DNA of 13,580 nucleotides from an uncultured Verrucomicrobiae bacterium (GTDB lineage: Bacteria > Verrucomicrobiota > Verrucomicrobiia > Verrucomicrobiales > Akkermansiaceae), in the NCBI GenBank assembly GCA_937957985.1, contig CALGOH010000083.1:1-13580 (forward strand), in the 5' to 3' direction. The notes under the pieces were generated by a model that was not told the origin of the DNA, ran no database searches, and was given only the letters and a program-made list of their open reading frames with translations. The translations under genes were made by a program, and so were the position numbers. Shown one piece after another: positions 10,918 through 13,580 of the stretch (positions are counted from its first letter, which is position 1; every line of letters starts with the position of its first letter).

Positions 10918-13506
10918 ATGCGCATTGCCCTTCTTCCAGTCGTCCTGATCCTCGGCGGTCTCGCCACCTCCGCCGACGCCACCCGCAGCCGCGAGTCCTT
11001 CGATCCCGGTTGGTCACTTGTGAAAGGTGATCCGGAGGGTGCCGAGAAGCCCGGCTTCGACCACTCCGCCTGGCGCCAGCTCGACCTGCCGCACGACTGG
11101 AGCATCGAGGGTCCCTTCGATCCCGACGCGCCCGCCGGCGCCCCGGGCGGCTACCTGCCCGCCGGCATCGGCTGGTACAGGAAAGCCTTCAAGGTGCCCT
11201 CCGATCTCGAAGGACGCCGCGTGTTCATCGAGTTCGACGGCATCTACATGAACGGCGAGGTTTGGATCAACGGCCACCGCCTCGGCAAGCGCCCCTACGG
11301 TTACATCGGAGTCGAATACGAGCTGACCCCGCACCTCGACTTCGGCGGCCGCAACGTGATCGCCGTGCGCGTCGATGACTCGCTGCAACCCTCGGCCCGC
11401 TGGTACGGGGGCGCGGGCATCTACCGCCACGTCTGGCTCACCCATACCGATCCGATACGTGTCGATCACTGGGGCACCTATGTCCGGACAACCGAAGTCG
11501 CGGAAGAAACAGCCACGGTCCTGATCGACACGGTCATCGACATGGGGGAGCCCGGCAGTCGGCGGCTCGGGGTCACCCAGGAAATTCTTTCCCCGGAAGG
11601 AGAAGTCGTGGCCACCACCACCGAGCGGCTTCTGGCGAAGGGAGGCGCGAAGACCACCGCCGCTCAGACGCTGTCGCTGCCGCGACCCAGGCTCTGGTCG
11701 CCCGACTCACCCCATCTTTTCACGATCCGCACGACCTTGAAGACCGCCAACGAGGTCCACGACGTCTACGAGTCCCCGCTCGGCGTGCGCACGCTGAGCT
11801 TCGATCGCGAGAAGGGACTCTTCCTCAACGGCGAGCCGATCATCATGCGCGGCATGTGCAACCACCAGGACCTCGGCCCGCTCGGCACCGCCCTGTGGGA
11901 CGAGGCGCTGCGCCGCCGCCTGGAAATGCTCAAGGCCGCCGGCGTCAACGCCCTGCGCACCGCCCACTACCCGCACTCGCCCGAGTTCATGCGCATGGCC
12001 GATGAAATGGGCTTCCTCGTCGTCAACGAGACCTTCGACGAATGGCGGCGCGGCTGGCAGTTCGAGGACGGCCAGCTCGTCTCCAGCCGCAACGACCGCG
12101 GCAAGGCCCGCAACGGCTACAACCGTTACTTCACCGAGTGGCACGAACGCGACCTGATCGACCACCTCAAGCGCGACCGCAACCACCCCTCGGTCATCAT
12201 GTGGAGCATCGCCAACGAGGTGCCGGAGGCACAGAAGCACGGCGAGTTGGAGACCGTGCGGAAGCTCGTCAAGATGGTCCACGAGTTCGAGCCGACGCGA
12301 CCGGTCACCGCCGGCATCAACCACATCCATACCGCCAACGAGACCGGCTTCCTCGAACACCTCGACATCGTCGGCTACAACGGCGGCGGCGGCTCGTGCT
12401 TCCGCTACGAGGAGGACCACGAGCGTTTTCCCGACCGCATCATCTACGCCTCCGAGGTGCCCCACTCGCTGCAGACCCGCGGCGAGTACCGCACCCACAC
12501 CAACTACCGCGAGAAGACCCACATCATCCCCAACCTCACCGAAGTCGAGGTCTTCCCCGAGACCGACGCCTGGTACGAGTCGTCCTACGACAACGCCGGG
12601 GTGCGCATCAACGCCCGCGACTCATGGCACCTCACCAAGACGCTGCCCTACGTCCTCGGTGAGTTCCGCTGGACCGGTTTCGACTACATCGGCGAGTCGG
12701 GCGGCTGGCCACGGGTGCTCGGAAACTTCGGCGTCATCGACCTCTGCAACCTCCCCAAGGACACCTACTACTTCTACCGTAGCCAGTGGACGGACGGGCC
12801 GATGATCCACATCCTCCCGCACTGGAACTGGCCGGGCAAGGAGGGGACCGTGATTCCCGTCCACGCCTACACCACCGGCGACGAGGCCGAACTTTTCCTC
12901 AATGGCGAATCGCTCGGCGTCCGCACCTTCGGCGAGGAGAATCCCTACCACCTCGAGTGGATGGTCCCCTACGCGCCGGGTGAGCTGAAGGCGATCGCCC
13001 GCAAGGACGGCAAGGAGATCGCCACCGCCAGCATCCGCACCGCCGGGGCTCCCGCGCAGTTCGCCTTCGAGACCGACCAGGTCGAGCTCGACCCGCGAAA
13101 CCGCGAACTCGCCTACCTCACGATCCGCGTCGAGGACGCCGAGGGGAATTTCGATCCCAAGGGCGAGCGCTGGGTTTCGATCCGGATTCAGGGCCCGGCG
13201 CGCATCCTCGGTGTCCACAACGGTGACCCGCTGAGTCACCATCCCTTCCAGTCGCGCACGGTGAAGACCTTCAACGGATTCGCCCGCGTGATCCTCACCG
13301 CGACGACCGGCGAGGACGTGATCAAGAAGAACGAGGAGCGCGAACCGGGCGAGATCCTCGTCACCGCCAGCATCCGCGGCTTCGAGCCCCGCGAGCTGCG
13401 CCTCGTGCGCACCCACGAGGGCACCTCCGAATCCGTCTTCGCTCCCGACAACGCCGGCCCCGGCGCGACGGACGTCTACGACGAGGGCGTGCCGCCGGTG
13501 GATTGA
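10918..13506 (+). CDS. Secreted GH2 glycoside hydrolase, beta-galactosidase type
   Basis: Encodes 862 residues. A signal peptide (about 1-21, ending T-S-A-D-A) leads to the GH2 sugar-binding domain (about 25-175; W-I-N-G at 116-119, R-W-Y-G-G-A-G-I-Y-R at 161-170). An immunoglobulin-like domain (about 180-290) and the TIM-barrel catalytic domain follow, the latter starting at L-N-G-E-P-I-I-M-R-G. N433-E434 in W-S-I-A-N-E-V is the acid/base pair; E513 in Y-A-S-E-V-P-H-S-L-Q-T-R-G is the likely nucleophile, as in S-E-S-A-S-x-x-S-R-G of related enzymes. A DUF4982-type domain (about 625-710; H-W-N-W and A-E-L-F-L-N-G) and a final beta domain complete it. It should release terminal beta-linked galactose or a similar sugar; beta-glucuronidase activity cannot be excluded. 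It is divergent from vapBC and near the sugar importer. Confidence 0.95.
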   Translation: MRIALLPVVLILGGLATSADATRSRESFDPGWSLVKGDPEGAEKPGFDHSAWRQLDLPHDWSIEGPFDPDAPAGAPGGYLPAGIGWYRKAFKVPSDLEGRRVFIEFDGIYMNGEVWINGHRLGKRPYGYIGVEYELTPHLDFGGRNVIAVRVDDSLQPSARWYGGAGIYRHVWLTHTDPIRVDHWGTYVRTTEVAEETATVLIDTVIDMGEPGSRRLGVTQEILSPEGEVVATTTERLLAKGGAKTTAAQTLSLPRPRLWSPDSPHLFTIRTTLKTANEVHDVYESPLGVRTLSFDREKGLFLNGEPIIMRGMCNHQDLGPLGTALWDEALRRRLEMLKAAGVNALRTAHYPHSPEFMRMADEMGFLVVNETFDEWRRGWQFEDGQLVSSRNDRGKARNGYNRYFTEWHERDLIDHLKRDRNHPSVIMWSIANEVPEAQKHGELETVRKLVKMVHEFEPTRPVTAGINHIHTANETGFLEHLDIVGYNGGGGSCFRYEEDHERFPDRIIYASEVPHSLQTRGEYRTHTNYREKTHIIPNLTEVEVFPETDAWYESSYDNAGVRINARDSWHLTKTLPYVLGEFRWTGFDYIGESGGWPRVLGNFGVIDLCNLPKDTYYFYRSQWTDGPMIHILPHWNWPGKEGTVIPVHAYTTGDEAELFLNGESLGVRTFGEENPYHLEWMVPYAPGELKAIARKDGKEIATASIRTAGAPAQFAFETDQVELDPRNRELAYLTIRVEDAEGNFDPKGERWVSIRIQGPARILGVHNGDPLSHHPFQSRTVKTFNGFARVILTATTGEDVIKKNEEREPGEILVTASIRGFEPRELRLVRTHEGTSESVFAPDNAGPGATDVYDEGVPPVD

Positions 13507-13535
13507 AAACAACGGGGTGGAAAAAGATAGGGGTA

Positions 13536-13563
13536 GGGACGGCGCATTGGTTTGCGCCGCCCC
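13536..13563. terminator. Hairpin downstream of the GH2 gene
   Basis: GGGACGGCGC (13536-13545) pairs with GCGCCGCCCC (13554-13563) with one A-C mismatch and an 8-base loop, 30 bases after the GH2 stop. A C/T-rich run follows, but no true T-run. It is a probable transcript end for the GH2 gene. Confidence 0.45.
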
Positions 13564-13580
13564 TCCCTCCGAACCGTGCA

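Noticed and set aside
11707..13512. Two long minus-strand frames across the GH2 gene
   Set aside because: Antisense shadows of a full-length GH2 enzyme with catalytic residues intact.
1..13580. CRISPR array, tRNA, rRNA or insertion sequence
   Set aside because: No regularly spaced repeats, cloverleaf or transposase motifs were seen on either strand.

Overview
The window reads like an accessory region of a high-GC Gram-negative bacterium, most likely a member of Verrucomicrobiota (Luteolibacter/Haloferula-like). The grounds are a PEP-CTERM surface protein, a secreted DUF1080 protein, several small lipoproteins, an orphan RHS tip paired with a lipoprotein gene, and a GC-rich palindrome of the REP type. 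The phylum is an inference; there is no rRNA or marker gene here.

Left part (1-3400), visibly more A/T-rich in places than the rest. It holds a small lipoprotein gene (139-525), a DUF433/DUF5615 toxin-antitoxin (TA) pair (814-1409), and directly after it an RHS core fragment with an unfamiliar C-terminal domain (1406-2281). A lipoprotein gene overlaps the end of the RHS reading frame (2271-2621), and a third lipoprotein gene faces it on the minus strand (2676-3071). This looks like a graveyard or cassette site for polymorphic-toxin tips and their candidate immunity genes. 3072-3405 has no convincing gene.

Middle part (3406-5874): a small HTH-like protein, another lipoprotein, a minus-strand DUF1080 (3-keto-disaccharide hydrolase type) secreted protein, and a PEP-CTERM protein.

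Right part (5922-13506): a ribose-type (CUT2) sugar ABC importer in the order ATPase, permease, lipid-anchored binding protein. A Phd/PIN TA module sits between the ATPase and permease genes. After the binding protein come a weak hairpin and a near-perfect 22-bp inverted repeat. Then comes a minus-strand VapBC module whose promoter region is two tandem 17-bp palindromes, and finally a secreted 862-residue GH2 beta-galactosidase-type glycosidase. Together the GH2 enzyme, the importer and perhaps DUF1080 suggest extracytoplasmic cleavage of a beta-glycoside and import of the released sugar; the substrate cannot be read from sequence.

Three TA modules lie within 10 kb, all with PIN or PIN-like toxins. 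In each, the best promoter I can place puts the transcription start on or next to the antitoxin ATG with no Shine-Dalgarno, so leaderless antitoxin mRNAs are a reasonable inference. The most novel material is the RHS tip with its possible Cys-His-Asp centre and the overlapping lipoprotein as candidate immunity factor.
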